A stretch of DNA of 64,000 nucleotides from Mayfieldus sp963841445 (GCA_963841445.1 CAWJCP010000001.1:62001-126000); one strand, 5' to 3'. Shown: positions 30,449 through 39,026, counted from the first letter of the stretch. Notes: generated by a model from the letters alone, not told the origin. Program-made: numbers and translations.

Positions 30449-33022
30449 GTGAGCGGGGAGCAGATAACCCTGGTCATCGACGGGCGCGAGGTGGCCGCTG
30501 TCGAGGGCCAGATGCTCGTCGACGCCGCCAAGCACGGCGACGTCGAGATCCCAGTCTTCTGTTACGAGCCGAAGCTCGGAGAGCCGGTCGGCGCCTGCCG
30601 GATGTGCCTGGTCGAGATCGAGGGGACGCCGAAGCTGCAGACCGCATGCTCGACCCCGGTGCGCGACGGCATGGTCGTCTACACGCAGACCGACCAGGTC
30701 AAGGAGGCCCAGAACGCGGTGGTCGAGTTCCTGCTCGTAAACCACCCGCTCGACTGCCCGGTCTGCGACAAGGGCGGCGAGTGCCCGCTGCAGGACATCG
30801 CGATGGGCTGGGGAGCCGGGCGCAGCCGCTTCACGGACCCCAAGCGCCACTTCCGCAAGCCCTTGCCACTCTCGCCGCTGGTCGCGATCGACCGCGAGCG
30901 GTGCATCCTCTGCTATCGCTGCGTGCGCTTCAGTCAGGAAGTCTCCGAAGACGCGCAGCTGCAGCTGCTCGAGCGCGGCAGCCAGAGCTTCGTCGGGACC
31001 TTCGATGACCGTCCCTACATCGCCCCCTTTCACGGCAACATCACCGAGCTCTGCCCGGTCGGCGCGCTGACCAGCTACAGCTACCGCTTCCGCGCCCGGC
31101 CCTGGGACATCGAGCAGGCGGGCTCGGTCTGCACGCTGTGCCCGTCGCAGTGCAACGTCGCCTTCACGGTCCGCGACGAAGAGGTAAAGCGGGTGCTGGC
31201 CCGCGACAACCACGAGGTCGACGACGGCTGGCTCTGCGACAAGGGCCGCTACTCGTTCGAGATGCTGGCCGCGCCGCAGCGAATCACGGCGCCGCAGATC
31301 CGCGAAGGCGGCAGCCTGCGGGAGACCAGCTGGTCGGAGGCGATCGAACGGGCGGCGCGGGGGTTGCGGGCGGCGGGCTCCGCAAGCGCCGCGCTGGTCG
31401 GCGACGCCTCCAACGAGGAGGCCTACCTGGTCCAGCGCATCCTCCGCCAGGCGCTTCACTCGCCACACATCGACTCGCGGCCAGCGGGCGGGTTGGATCG
31501 CAGCAGGATCGTTGAGCTCTCGCAGCCGGACCTCTCCGCTTCGGTTCGCTCGATCGACGCGGCCGACGTGATCCTCGTCCTCGGCACCGATCCGATGCAC
31601 GCGGCACCGATCCTCGACCTGCGGATCCGCAAGGCGATGCGCCGCAACGGCGCCCGCCTCGCGATCGCCGGCGAGCGGCCGACCGCGCTCGACGGCGGCG
31701 CCGAGGCGGTCGCCCGCTACGCGCCCGGCGCTGGAGCGGCATTCGTAGCCGAGCTCAACGCGGCGATGGCGCAGGCTCGCGACGCATCGGGGACCGAGGG
31801 CTCCGATGCTGGATTGGCCGCGCTGCTGTCCGCCGCCAAGCGCCCAGTGATCGTCTGGGGCGAGCGTCTAGGGCGCGGCGAGGCCGGAGCTGCCGCGGTC
31901 GACGCGCTGCTCGACCTCGCCCGCGGCCTCGGCTGCTCGCAGACCGAGGGAGCCGGCCTGCTCGGAGTCCCCGAGGTCAGCAACGCGCGCGGGCTGCGCG
32001 AGGTCGGAGCCCTCCCCGACGCCGGCCCCGGCCTCGCCGAGACGGCGCCCGGCCGCGATGCGGAGGGAATCCGCGCCGGGCTGGAGCAGGACGATCTCTC
32101 GGCGCTGCTGCTGTTCGGCGCCGATCCGGTGCGCGACTATCCGGGCTCCGAGGGTTGGCGCAGGGCGCTTCAGGGGGCCGACTTCGTGCTCGCCTTCTCG
32201 ATGTTCGAGGACGCGACGGCGCAGCTCGCCGACGTCGTGCTGCCGCTGCAGAGCCATGCCGAGAAGGAGGGGACGGTGACCCACCCCGACGGCCGCCTGC
32301 AGCGGGTGCGCCCAAGCGTCAAGGACCCCGGCGCGGTGCGCCCCGGCTGGGAGGCGCTCTGCGAGCTGGCCGCGGCGCTCGATCACGAGACCGGGCTCAG
32401 CTCCATCCCCGAGGTGCTCGCGGCGCTCGCCGAGGAAGTCGGGATCTACGGCGGTTTGAGCGCGGAGGAGATCGGCGGCCGCGGAATTCGCTGGCAAGAA
32501 CGAGCAGGCGCCGGGGCTGCCTTCGAGGCTTTGTCGGAGGGGGCCCGATACGTCGCGACATCGATAGACGCTGCTGCGCCCGACAGCTCGACCCGAGAAG
32601 GTCGCCCCAGCGGCCAGAACACCTTGCTGCTCGGCAGTTACCGGGATCTTTGGGCGGGGCCGGCGACGGAGCTCAATCCGCCACTGCACTTCCTCGCCCC
32701 GGCGCAGCGGCTCGAGCTCGCCGCCGCCGACGCCAACCGGCTCGGCCTCACCGACGCCGACCGGGCCAAGGTGAGCGTCAACGGCTCAAGCGTCGAGGCA
32801 ACGGTCATGATTCGCGAGCGCCTCCTGCAGGGCGCCTGCTTCTTGATCGAGGGAACGGCGGAGGGCAACGCCAACGCGCTGCTCAACGGCAGTCCGGCAG
32901 TCGCCACGGTGACCAAGAGTGAGCAGGGTGGGCACCACCCCGCCGCCCCCTCAGCCGGGCAAAGCCCGGCTGATCGCTCGCCTGGCGACTCGCTGGAAGC
33001 GGAGGAGACGGCGGGCAATTGA
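30449..33022 (+). CDS. nuoG: NADH-quinone oxidoreductase subunit G
   Basis: 75-kDa-type subunit, the electron wire of complex I, with a molybdopterin-oxidoreductase-like C-terminal half. N-terminal ligands: [2Fe-2S] (CYEPKLGEPVGACRMC … ACSTPV), the His/Cys cluster (HPLDCPVCDKGGECPLQD) and a [4Fe-4S] set (CILCYRCVRF … LCPVGAL). An additional CTLCPSQCN…C set (residues ~228–265) matches the optional N7-type cluster. The C-terminal ~30 residues (HHPAAPSAG…LEAEETAGN) derive from a family-B repeat with a nested hairpin. I chose GTG 30449, which has AGGTGAG just upstream; an in-frame earlier start overlaps nuoF. 857 residues. Confidence 0.95.
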   Translation: MSGEQITLVIDGREVAAVEGQMLVDAAKHGDVEIPVFCYEPKLGEPVGACRMCLVEIEGTPKLQTACSTPVRDGMVVYTQTDQVKEAQNAVVEFLLVNHPLDCPVCDKGGECPLQDIAMGWGAGRSRFTDPKRHFRKPLPLSPLVAIDRERCILCYRCVRFSQEVSEDAQLQLLERGSQSFVGTFDDRPYIAPFHGNITELCPVGALTSYSYRFRARPWDIEQAGSVCTLCPSQCNVAFTVRDEEVKRVLARDNHEVDDGWLCDKGRYSFEMLAAPQRITAPQIREGGSLRETSWSEAIERAARGLRAAGSASAALVGDASNEEAYLVQRILRQALHSPHIDSRPAGGLDRSRIVELSQPDLSASVRSIDAADVILVLGTDPMHAAPILDLRIRKAMRRNGARLAIAGERPTALDGGAEAVARYAPGAGAAFVAELNAAMAQARDASGTEGSDAGLAALLSAAKRPVIVWGERLGRGEAGAAAVDALLDLARGLGCSQTEGAGLLGVPEVSNARGLREVGALPDAGPGLAETAPGRDAEGIRAGLEQDDLSALLLFGADPVRDYPGSEGWRRALQGADFVLAFSMFEDATAQLADVVLPLQSHAEKEGTVTHPDGRLQRVRPSVKDPGAVRPGWEALCELAAALDHETGLSSIPEVLAALAEEVGIYGGLSAEEIGGRGIRWQERAGAGAAFEALSEGARYVATSIDAAAPDSSTREGRPSGQNTLLLGSYRDLWAGPATELNPPLHFLAPAQRLELAAADANRLGLTDADRAKVSVNGSSVEATVMIRERLLQGACFLIEGTAEGNANALLNGSPAVATVTKSEQGGHHPAAPSAGQSPADRSPGDSLEAEETAGN

Positions 33023-33024
33023 TT
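32921..33024 (+). repeat. Family B repeat at the nuoG end, interrupted by a hairpin
   Basis: Left part GAGCAGGGTGGGCACCACCC CGCCGCCCCC, then an insertion of about 45 bases that includes a perfect 10-bp hairpin, then GAAGCGGAGGAGACGGCGGG. The reading frame is kept through the insertion. It ends at the nuoG stop/nuoH start overlap. Confidence 0.88.
32951..32973. repeat. Type C hairpin nested in the nuoG repeat
   Basis: Arms TCAGCCGGGC and GCCCGGCTGA around AAA, a perfect inverted repeat. It shares the GCCGGG/CCCGGC core and AAA loop with the hairpin nested in repeat A2 at 20446–20468. Confidence 0.88.
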
Positions 33025-34017
33025 CCCATCGGCGACACCGGCTTTGCCGAGGCGAGCTGGATCCTGGTCGTCAAGTCGCTGGTCATCTTCGCGATCGCCT
33101 TCGCGATCCTGCCGATGCTGACGGTGCTGGAGCGCAAGCTGATCGGCCGGTTTCAGAACCGCTACGGCCCCAACCGGGTCGGCCCGTTCGGGATCCTGCA
33201 GCCGCTCGCCGACGTCGGCAAGCTGGTCGGCAAGCAGCCGTTCCGGCCCGAGAACGCGGTCAACACCCTCTACGTCCTCGGCCCGGCGCTGATGGTCCTC
33301 TCCGCCGTGCTGGCGCTCGCGATCATCCCCTTCGGCGACGTCAAGGACGGGGTCGGCTTCTACGGCCTCGACGTCTCGATCGGGATCCTCTACTTCTTCG
33401 CCGCCGGCTCGATCGGCTTCTATGGGCTGCTGCTCGGCGGCTGGGCCTCGGGCTCGAAGTACAGCTTCCTCGGCGCGATGCGCTCCGCCGCGCAGCTGAT
33501 CTCCTATGAGGTCTCGATGGGGCTGGCGCTGCTCGGCGTGATCATGATGGCGGGGTCGCTGTCGCTGGTCGACATCGTCCGCGCGCAGGACGGGATCTGG
33601 TTCATCGTCCCGCAGCTGATCGGCTTTCTGATCTTCATGGTCGCCGGCTTCGCGGAGACCAACCGCGCCCCCTTCGATCTCGTCGAGGCCGACTCTGAGC
33701 TGGTCCAGGGCTTCATGACCGAATACGGGGGGATGCGCTTCGGCACCTTCCTGCTGGTCGAGTACCTGGAGATGACCGTGGTCTCCGGGATCGCTGCGGC
33801 GATGTTCCTCGGCGGCTGGATGGGGCCCGGCCCGGGCTTCCTCGACCCGATCTGGATGCTGGCAAAGATCTTCGTCCTGCTCTGCTTCTTCATCTGGGTG
33901 CGGGCGACGCTGCCGCGGCTGCGCTACGACCAGCTGATGGCGCTGGGCTGGAAGGTGATGCTGCCGCTGGCGACGCTCAACATGCTCGTGACCGCGGTGC
34001 TGGTGGTGGTGACTTGA
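33019..34017 (+). CDS. nuoH: NADH-quinone oxidoreductase subunit H
   Basis: Membrane subunit forming the quinone entry channel and start of the proton path. 332 residues with about eight transmembrane helices. Signature segments are VLERKLIGRFQNRYGPNRVGPFGILQPLADVGKL, GSKYSFLGAMRSAAQLISYEVSMGLALLGV, and ETNRAPFDLVEADSELVQGFMTEYGGMRFG (the invariant Glu/Arg loop), then WVRATLPRLRYDQLMALGWKVMLPL. The TTG at 33019 overlaps the nuoG stop and lies just downstream of the family-B GGAGGAG, 14 bases away. A non-ATG start on a highly expressed subunit is notable. Confidence 0.96.
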   Translation: MIPIGDTGFAEASWILVVKSLVIFAIAFAILPMLTVLERKLIGRFQNRYGPNRVGPFGILQPLADVGKLVGKQPFRPENAVNTLYVLGPALMVLSAVLALAIIPFGDVKDGVGFYGLDVSIGILYFFAAGSIGFYGLLLGGWASGSKYSFLGAMRSAAQLISYEVSMGLALLGVIMMAGSLSLVDIVRAQDGIWFIVPQLIGFLIFMVAGFAETNRAPFDLVEADSELVQGFMTEYGGMRFGTFLLVEYLEMTVVSGIAAAMFLGGWMGPGPGFLDPIWMLAKIFVLLCFFIWVRATLPRLRYDQLMALGWKVMLPLATLNMLVTAVLVVVT

Positions 34018-34021
34018 CCCA

Positions 34022-34070
34022 TCCCCGCCGAGTGAGCAGTTGTCCTCGCTATAGGCGGGGAAAGTGCTCA
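34022..34070 (+). promoter_or_regulatory. Mutually exclusive hairpins between nuoH and nuoI
   Basis: In the 67-bp gap, stem A pairs TCCCCGCC (34022–34029) with GGCGGGGA (34054–34061), and stem B pairs TGAGCA (34033–34038) with TGCTCA (34065–34070). The arms alternate A-B-A-B, so they either exclude each other or form a pseudoknot. The nuoI ribosome site GGAGGG starts 2–3 bases after stem B, so the switch could tune nuoI translation. Confidence 0.45.
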
Positions 34071-34084
34071 GTGGAGGGCTCGGA

Positions 34085-34645
34085 ATGAGCGAATCGAGCC
34101 CCCGAGACCAGTTCCCCTACCTCAAGGACGACTCGGTCATCGAGGTCCAGCGCGGCCCCGAGCCCGGGGGAGTCAGCGGCGCCTATCGGGCATTCGGGGA
34201 GACGCTGCGGGGGCTGAAGACGACCTTCGCGCGGATCATCGAGGGCCCGGTGACGATCCAGTACCCGGAGGAGAAGACGCCGGTCTACCCGCGCTTCCGC
34301 GGCCGCCACAAGCTGCACCGCTTCGAGGACACCGGCCTGGAGAAATGCGTCGGCTGCTCGCTCTGCGCGGCCGCCTGCCCGGCTGACTGCATCCGCGTCG
34401 TCGCGGCCGAGAACGACCCCGAGCACCGGGTCTCGGCCGGCGAGCGCTACGCCTCGGTCTACGAGATCAACCTCAGCCGCTGCATCTTCTGCGGCTACTG
34501 CGAGGTCGCCTGCCCGTTCGACGCGATCACGATGGGCCACGATTACGAGCTCTCCGACTACAACCGCTCCGACCTGATCTTCACCAAGGAGATGCTGCTC
34601 GCCGACGCGATCGAGCGCACGCCGCTGCGGGGAGAAGGGGAGTGA
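34085..34645 (+). CDS. nuoI: NADH-quinone oxidoreductase subunit I
   Basis: TYKY-type ferredoxin subunit holding two [4Fe-4S] clusters, N6a and N6b, between NuoG and NuoB. Ligand sets are CVGCSLCAAACPADC near residue 93 and CIFCGYCEVACPFDA near residue 132, each followed by the Pro typical of 2[4Fe-4S] ferredoxins. 186 residues, with a slightly extended N-terminus. The ATG at 34085 has GGAGGG 6 bases upstream; an in-frame GTG at 34064 would overlap that site and stem B. Preceded by the two-state hairpin region. Confidence 0.96.
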   Translation: MSESSPRDQFPYLKDDSVIEVQRGPEPGGVSGAYRAFGETLRGLKTTFARIIEGPVTIQYPEEKTPVYPRFRGRHKLHRFEDTGLEKCVGCSLCAAACPADCIRVVAAENDPEHRVSAGERYASVYEINLSRCIFCGYCEVACPFDAITMGHDYELSDYNRSDLIFTKEMLLADAIERTPLRGEGE

Positions 34646-34661
34646 GGCAGCAGGCCGGCCG

Positions 34662-34706
34662 GTCACCGCGGCACCCCCGGAGGCGCAGCCGAGGAGGTGC
34701 CGCGTA
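34662..34706 (+). repeat. Family B repeat between nuoI and nuoJ (non-coding copy)
   Basis: Arms CGCGGCACC (34667–34675) and GGTGCCGCG (34696–34704) enclose CCCGGAGGCGCAGCCGAGGA. The loop matches the coding copies (CCCCGGA-GCG-AGC-GAGGAGG) while both arms differ in a compensating way. The right arm contains the 3' part of the nuoJ ribosome site GAGGAGGTG. Confidence 0.8.
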
Positions 34707-35228
34707 ATGGAAGCGGTCGCGTTCTTCGTCGGTGCGATCGGCGCGCTCGGCGGCGCGATGGCGGTGATCGCGCTGCGCAACCCCTTCTACAGCGTCCTGG
34801 CGCTGATCGTGCACCTGGTGTCGCTCGCCGGCCTGTTCCTGATCCTGCACGCCGAGTTCGTTGCCGCGGCTCAGGTCGTCGTCTACGCCGGCGCGGTGAT
34901 GGTCCTCTACGTCTTCGTTGCCGCCTACGTCGGAAACGTCCAAGAGCCGGCGTTCGAGCCGATTCCCGGCCAGCAGTTCCTCGCCCCGCTGCTCGGCGCG
35001 GCCCTTTTCGTCGAGCTCTCGATCGCGGTTCTCGGCTCTTCCTTAAAGGCCCTCGACGGCGAGGGCCCGACGATCCCGCTCGGCTTCGGGACCCCCGCAG
35101 ACATCGGTCGGGTCCTGCTCGAGCGTTTCTTGATCGCCTTCGAAGCCGCGTCAATTCTGCTTCTGCTCGCCGCCGTCGGGGCCGTCGTCCTTGCGGGCCG
35201 CAAGCGCGAGGAGGGCCTCAGCCGATGA
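34707..35228 (+). CDS. nuoJ: NADH-quinone oxidoreductase subunit J
   Basis: Membrane subunit of complex I with five transmembrane helices over 173 residues. Typical are IALRNPFYSVLALIVHLVSLAGLFLILHAEFVAAAQVVVYAGAVMVLYVFV (helices 2–3 with the pi-bulge region that couples quinone chemistry to proton pumping) and the C-terminal LLLLAAVGAVVLAGRKREE. ATG 34707 is preceded by GAGGAGGTG, which sits in the right arm of the family-B hairpin, so translation may depend on hairpin opening. Overlaps nuoK by 4 bases. Confidence 0.95.
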   Translation: MEAVAFFVGAIGALGGAMAVIALRNPFYSVLALIVHLVSLAGLFLILHAEFVAAAQVVVYAGAVMVLYVFVAAYVGNVQEPAFEPIPGQQFLAPLLGAALFVELSIAVLGSSLKALDGEGPTIPLGFGTPADIGRVLLERFLIAFEAASILLLLAAVGAVVLAGRKREEGLSR

Positions 35229-35524
35229 ATGTCGAGTGGTACGTCGTCCTCTCGGCGCTGCTCTTTGCAGTCGGCGTCGCCGGGGTGCTGCTGCGGCGCA
35301 ACCCGCTGGTGATCCTGCTCAGCCTCGAGCTGATGCTCAATGCCGGCAATCTGGCGCTGGTCGCGTTCAGCCGCATGCTCGGCAACTCCGACGGACAGGT
35401 CCTCGCGATCGTGGTGATGGTCGTCGCCGCCTGCGAGGTCGTCGTCGGCCTCGGGCTGATCGTCGCAATCTACCGGCGCCGCCTGCCGCTCGACGTCGAT
35501 GAGCTTCGGGAGCTGCGTGGATGA
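35225..35524 (+). CDS. nuoK: NADH-quinone oxidoreductase subunit K
   Basis: Three-helix membrane subunit, 99 residues, the standard length. The conserved glutamates of the proton path are in SLELMLNAGNLALVAFSR (helix 2) and AACEVVVGLGLIVAIYRRR (helix 3). The start overlaps the nuoJ stop (ATGA), and the stop overlaps nuoL in the same way, so translation is fully coupled. Confidence 0.96.
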   Translation: MNVEWYVVLSALLFAVGVAGVLLRRNPLVILLSLELMLNAGNLALVAFSRMLGNSDGQVLAIVVMVVAACEVVVGLGLIVAIYRRRLPLDVDELRELRG

Positions 35525-37530
35525 GCCCGACGACCTTCGCCTGGCTGGTCTTGCTCTTCCCGCTGCTCGGAACGATCGTGATCGCACTCGGCTACCGGGT
35601 CTGGCCGGGACGCGCCGCCGGCTGGATCGGCACCGGCGCGATCGGGCTCGCCTTCGCGGCCTCGATCGGGGCGCTGCTCTCGCTGCTCGACCACCCCGAC
35701 TCGGGCCGCCAGCTGAGCTCGACGCTCTGGGACTACGCGAACGCGGGCGGACTCGACATCAAGGTAAACGTCTTCGTCGACCCGCTCTCCGTTTTCATGA
35801 TCCTCGTCGTCTCCGGCGTCTCCACCCTGATCCACCTCTACTCGGTCGCCTACATGGAGTCGGACCGCGGCTACACGCGCTTCTTCAGCCTGCTCAACTT
35901 CTTCGTCTTCTCGATGCTGCTGCTGGTCCTGGCCGGCAACTTCGTGCTGCTGATCGTCGGCTGGGCCTTCGTCGGCTTCGCCTCCTACGCGCTGATCAGC
36001 TTCTGGTACCGGCGCGCCACCGCGACCGCGGCGGGGATGAAGGCGTTCGTGATCAACGTATTCGGAGACGTCGGCCTGGTCTTCGCGGCGATCCTGATCC
36101 AGCGCGAGATCGGCGTCCTCGACTACCGGCAGGTGTTCGACCGCGCCCCGCAGGTTTTCCACACAAACGAATGGACCGTGGTCGCGATCTGCCTGCTGCT
36201 GCTCGTCGGCGCCTTCGCGAAGTCGGCCCAGATCCCGCTTCACACCTGGCTCCCCGACGCGATGGAGGGCCCGACCCCGGTCTCGGCGCTGATCCACGCC
36301 GCGACCATGGTCACCGCCGGCGTCTACCTGATCGCCCGCGCCTACCCGCTCTTCGACCTCGCCCCCACCGCCGCCGACATCGCCGCCTTCACCGGCCTCG
36401 CGACGCTGCTGATCACCGGCACAATCGCGCTCGTCGTCACCGACCTGAAGCGGATCATCGCCTACTCGACGATGAGCCAGGTCGGCTACATGGTCGTCGG
36501 GGTCGGGATCGGCGCCTACTCGGCGGGCCTCTTCCAGCTCATGACGCACGCGTTCTTCAAAGCGCTTCTCTTCATGGCCGCCGGCTCGATCATCGCCGCG
36601 ATGGCCAACCGCCAGAACATCGACCGGATGAGCGGGATGCGCAAGGCGATGCCGTTCACCGCGGCGACCCTGGTCATCGGCGCGCTGGCCCTTTCCGGGT
36701 TCACCGGTACCTCGGGCTTCTTCTCCAAGGACGAGATCCTCGCCTTCGCCACCGACCGCGGCGGCATGTACCTGATCTTCACGATCGGCGGCTACGTCGG
36801 GGCGCTGCTGACCGCGATCTACTCCTTCCGGATCGTCTTCCGGGTGCTCGGCGGCGATGAGTGCGAAGAGGCGCGGGAGCTGCGTGAGACCGGGCACGTC
36901 GTCCACGCCGAGCCAGAGAACCCGGCGACCGGCGAGCCCGAGGGCACCGACGTCGGCTTCCCTGGCCCCGAGCACCACATCGCCGAGGGCGCCGCGCCGA
37001 TGCGGATCGCGATGGGGGCTCTCGCATTTCTCGCCCTGTTCGCAGGCTTCCTCCAGGTCCCAGGGCTCGACAACGTGATCCACAACTTCCTCGCCCCGAC
37101 CTTCGCGACTTCCCCGCTCGAGCGCATCGAGCCCTCGACCGCAGCCTCATGGGAGGGGCTGGGCGTCGGCACCCTGATCGCCCTGGCCGGGATCGGGATC
37201 GCCTACCAGCTGTACGTGCGCCGCCCCGGGACCACGGCGCGGCTGATCGAACGGCTGCGCGGGCTGCACAGCTTCCTGCTCCACAAGTGGTACTTCGATG
37301 AGCTGATCGACGGGCTGATCGTGCGCCCGGCGCTCGCCTTCGGCCGCTTCTGCAACCAAACCTTCGAGCGCCTCGTGGTGCAGGGGATCGTCAACGGCGC
37401 CGTCGAGGTGGTCCGCGACGCGGCCGGCGTCGTGCGCGCCGTCCAGTCGGGCTTTCTGCGCTCCTACGCTCTGCTGCTGGTCACCGGGTTCGCCGCCCTC
37501 GCCCTCTACTTCCTGCTCTCCAGCTCATGA
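35521..37530 (+). CDS. nuoL: NADH-quinone oxidoreductase subunit L
   Basis: The distal antiporter-like proton-pumping subunit, 669 residues, with about 14 core helices plus the long lateral helix at the C-terminus. Key features are DPLSVFMILVVSGVSTLIHLYSVAYME, WAFVGFASYALISFW, the pumping Lys in FAKSAQIPLHTWLPDAMEGPTPVSALIHAATMVTAGVYLI, STMSQVGYMVVGVGIGAYSAGLFQLMTHAFFKALLFMAAGSII and GFFSKDEI. The lateral helix and last TM run through residues ~545–669. A charged insert (GGDECEEARELRETGHVVHAEPENPATGEPEG, ~445–475) lies in a loop. ATGA overlaps on both sides. Confidence 0.96.
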   Translation: MSPTTFAWLVLLFPLLGTIVIALGYRVWPGRAAGWIGTGAIGLAFAASIGALLSLLDHPDSGRQLSSTLWDYANAGGLDIKVNVFVDPLSVFMILVVSGVSTLIHLYSVAYMESDRGYTRFFSLLNFFVFSMLLLVLAGNFVLLIVGWAFVGFASYALISFWYRRATATAAGMKAFVINVFGDVGLVFAAILIQREIGVLDYRQVFDRAPQVFHTNEWTVVAICLLLLVGAFAKSAQIPLHTWLPDAMEGPTPVSALIHAATMVTAGVYLIARAYPLFDLAPTAADIAAFTGLATLLITGTIALVVTDLKRIIAYSTMSQVGYMVVGVGIGAYSAGLFQLMTHAFFKALLFMAAGSIIAAMANRQNIDRMSGMRKAMPFTAATLVIGALALSGFTGTSGFFSKDEILAFATDRGGMYLIFTIGGYVGALLTAIYSFRIVFRVLGGDECEEARELRETGHVVHAEPENPATGEPEGTDVGFPGPEHHIAEGAAPMRIAMGALAFLALFAGFLQVPGLDNVIHNFLAPTFATSPLERIEPSTAASWEGLGVGTLIALAGIGIAYQLYVRRPGTTARLIERLRGLHSFLLHKWYFDELIDGLIVRPALAFGRFCNQTFERLVVQGIVNGAVEVVRDAAGVVRAVQSGFLRSYALLLVTGFAALALYFLLSSS

Positions 37531-39026
37531 GCAACTGGTTGCTCTGGACACCGCTGCTGTTCGGGGTCCTCGGGCTCTTCGCCCCGCGCCGGCTGAGCGG
37601 CTGGGTCGTCGCCCTCGGCGCCGCAGTGACGCTGGGCCTGGCGATTGTCGTTCTGGCTGATTTCGACTCCGGCGCCGGCCTGCAGCACGTCACCGACATC
37701 GCCTGGATCTCCGGGCTCGGGGTTCGCTACAGCGTCGGCGTCGACGGCCTGAACGTCTTCCTGATCATGCTCACGACAGTCCTCTGGCTCGCCGCGGTCG
37801 CCTTCTCGGCACTGCGCGAGCCCGAGCGCCCACGCTCCTACTTCCTGATGCTCGCACTGGGAGAAACGGCGACGATGGGCGCCTTCCTGGCCCAGGACCT
37901 GCTGCTCTTCGTCCTCTTCTTCGACCTGATGCTGGTCCCGTTCTACTTCCTGTTCGGGATCTGGGGTGAGGATCGCGGCGCCGTGACCGCCTCCTCGGCG
38001 ACCCTGAAGATGCTCGTCTACACGCTGGTCGGCTCGCTGCTGATGCTGGTCGGGGCGATCGCGACGGCGATCCTGGCCGCCGATGGCGGCGCGATCAGCT
38101 TCTCGATCGCAGATCTGCAGAACCACCTGCTCTCGGCCGGCAGCCAGCGCTGGATCTTCTGGTTCTTCGCCGCCGCCTTCCTGGTCAAGATGCCGGCCTT
38201 CCTGCTGCACGGGTGGATGCCGGACGCCTACCGCGCCGCGCCGCTGCCGGCGCTGGCGGTCTTCTCCGGCGTCATCGCGAAGGTCGGCGCATACGGCTTA
38301 CTGCGCATCGTGCTGCCTCTCTTCCCTGACGCGACGGTCCAGTTCCAGGAGCTGGTGCTGCTGATCGCCCTGGCCTCGATCCTCTACGGCTCGGTGATGG
38401 CGTTCACGCAGACCGACCTGCGGCTGATCGCCGGCTACTCCTCCGTCGCGCAGCTCGGCTTCATCACCGCGGGGGTATTTGCGCTGCGACCCGACGGCGC
38501 CGACGGGGCGCTGCTGCAGATGGTCAACCACGGCCTCGTCGTTGCGCCGGTCTTCCTGATCGTCGCCCTGCTCGCCGAGCGCACCGGCAGCGAGGACCTC
38601 TCCGAGCTCGGCGGGGGCGCGCTTCGGGCTCCGATCCTCGCGACGCTGTTTCTCATCGTCGCTCTGGCGACGCTGGCGATGCCAGGCTCGGCCAACTTCA
38701 TCGGCGAGTTCTACATCCTCAACGCGCTGTTCAGCGCCAAGATCGTCTTCGCGTTCGTGGCTGCGAGCGGGGTCGTGCTGGCCGGCTACTACGGGCTGCG
38801 CCTCTTCCAACGCGCGATGCACGGGCGCAGGCCAGAGGGGGTGGGGTCGCGCGACCTCTCGCTCCGCGACACCGTCGTGCTCGCGCCGCTGATCTCCTGC
38901 ATCGTCGCCCTCGCCTGTTACCCGCAGCTGATCCTGCACCGCACGGACCGCTCGGCCGCCGCCTCCGTGGACGCCGTCGACTCGGTGCGCTCGCAGTCCG
39001 CGGACGCGACCCTGGCCCAGCGATGA
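37527..39026 (+). CDS. nuoM: NADH-quinone oxidoreductase subunit M
   Basis: Middle antiporter-like proton-pumping subunit, 499 residues with about 14 helices. Diagnostic segments are YSVGVDGLNVFLIMLTTVLW, EFAFV-like catalytic region replaced here by LFFDLMLVPFYFLFGIWG, AAFLVKMPAFLLHGWMPDAYRAAPLPALAVFSGVIAKVGAYGLLRI (conserved Lys), YSSVAQLGFITAGVFAL and MVNHGLVVAPVFLIVALLAERTGSEDL. Coupled by ATGA overlaps to nuoL and nuoN. Confidence 0.96.
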   Translation: MSNWLLWTPLLFGVLGLFAPRRLSGWVVALGAAVTLGLAIVVLADFDSGAGLQHVTDIAWISGLGVRYSVGVDGLNVFLIMLTTVLWLAAVAFSALREPERPRSYFLMLALGETATMGAFLAQDLLLFVLFFDLMLVPFYFLFGIWGEDRGAVTASSATLKMLVYTLVGSLLMLVGAIATAILAADGGAISFSIADLQNHLLSAGSQRWIFWFFAAAFLVKMPAFLLHGWMPDAYRAAPLPALAVFSGVIAKVGAYGLLRIVLPLFPDATVQFQELVLLIALASILYGSVMAFTQTDLRLIAGYSSVAQLGFITAGVFALRPDGADGALLQMVNHGLVVAPVFLIVALLAERTGSEDLSELGGGALRAPILATLFLIVALATLAMPGSANFIGEFYILNALFSAKIVFAFVAASGVVLAGYYGLRLFQRAMHGRRPEGVGSRDLSLRDTVVLAPLISCIVALACYPQLILHRTDRSAAASVDAVDSVRSQSADATLAQR

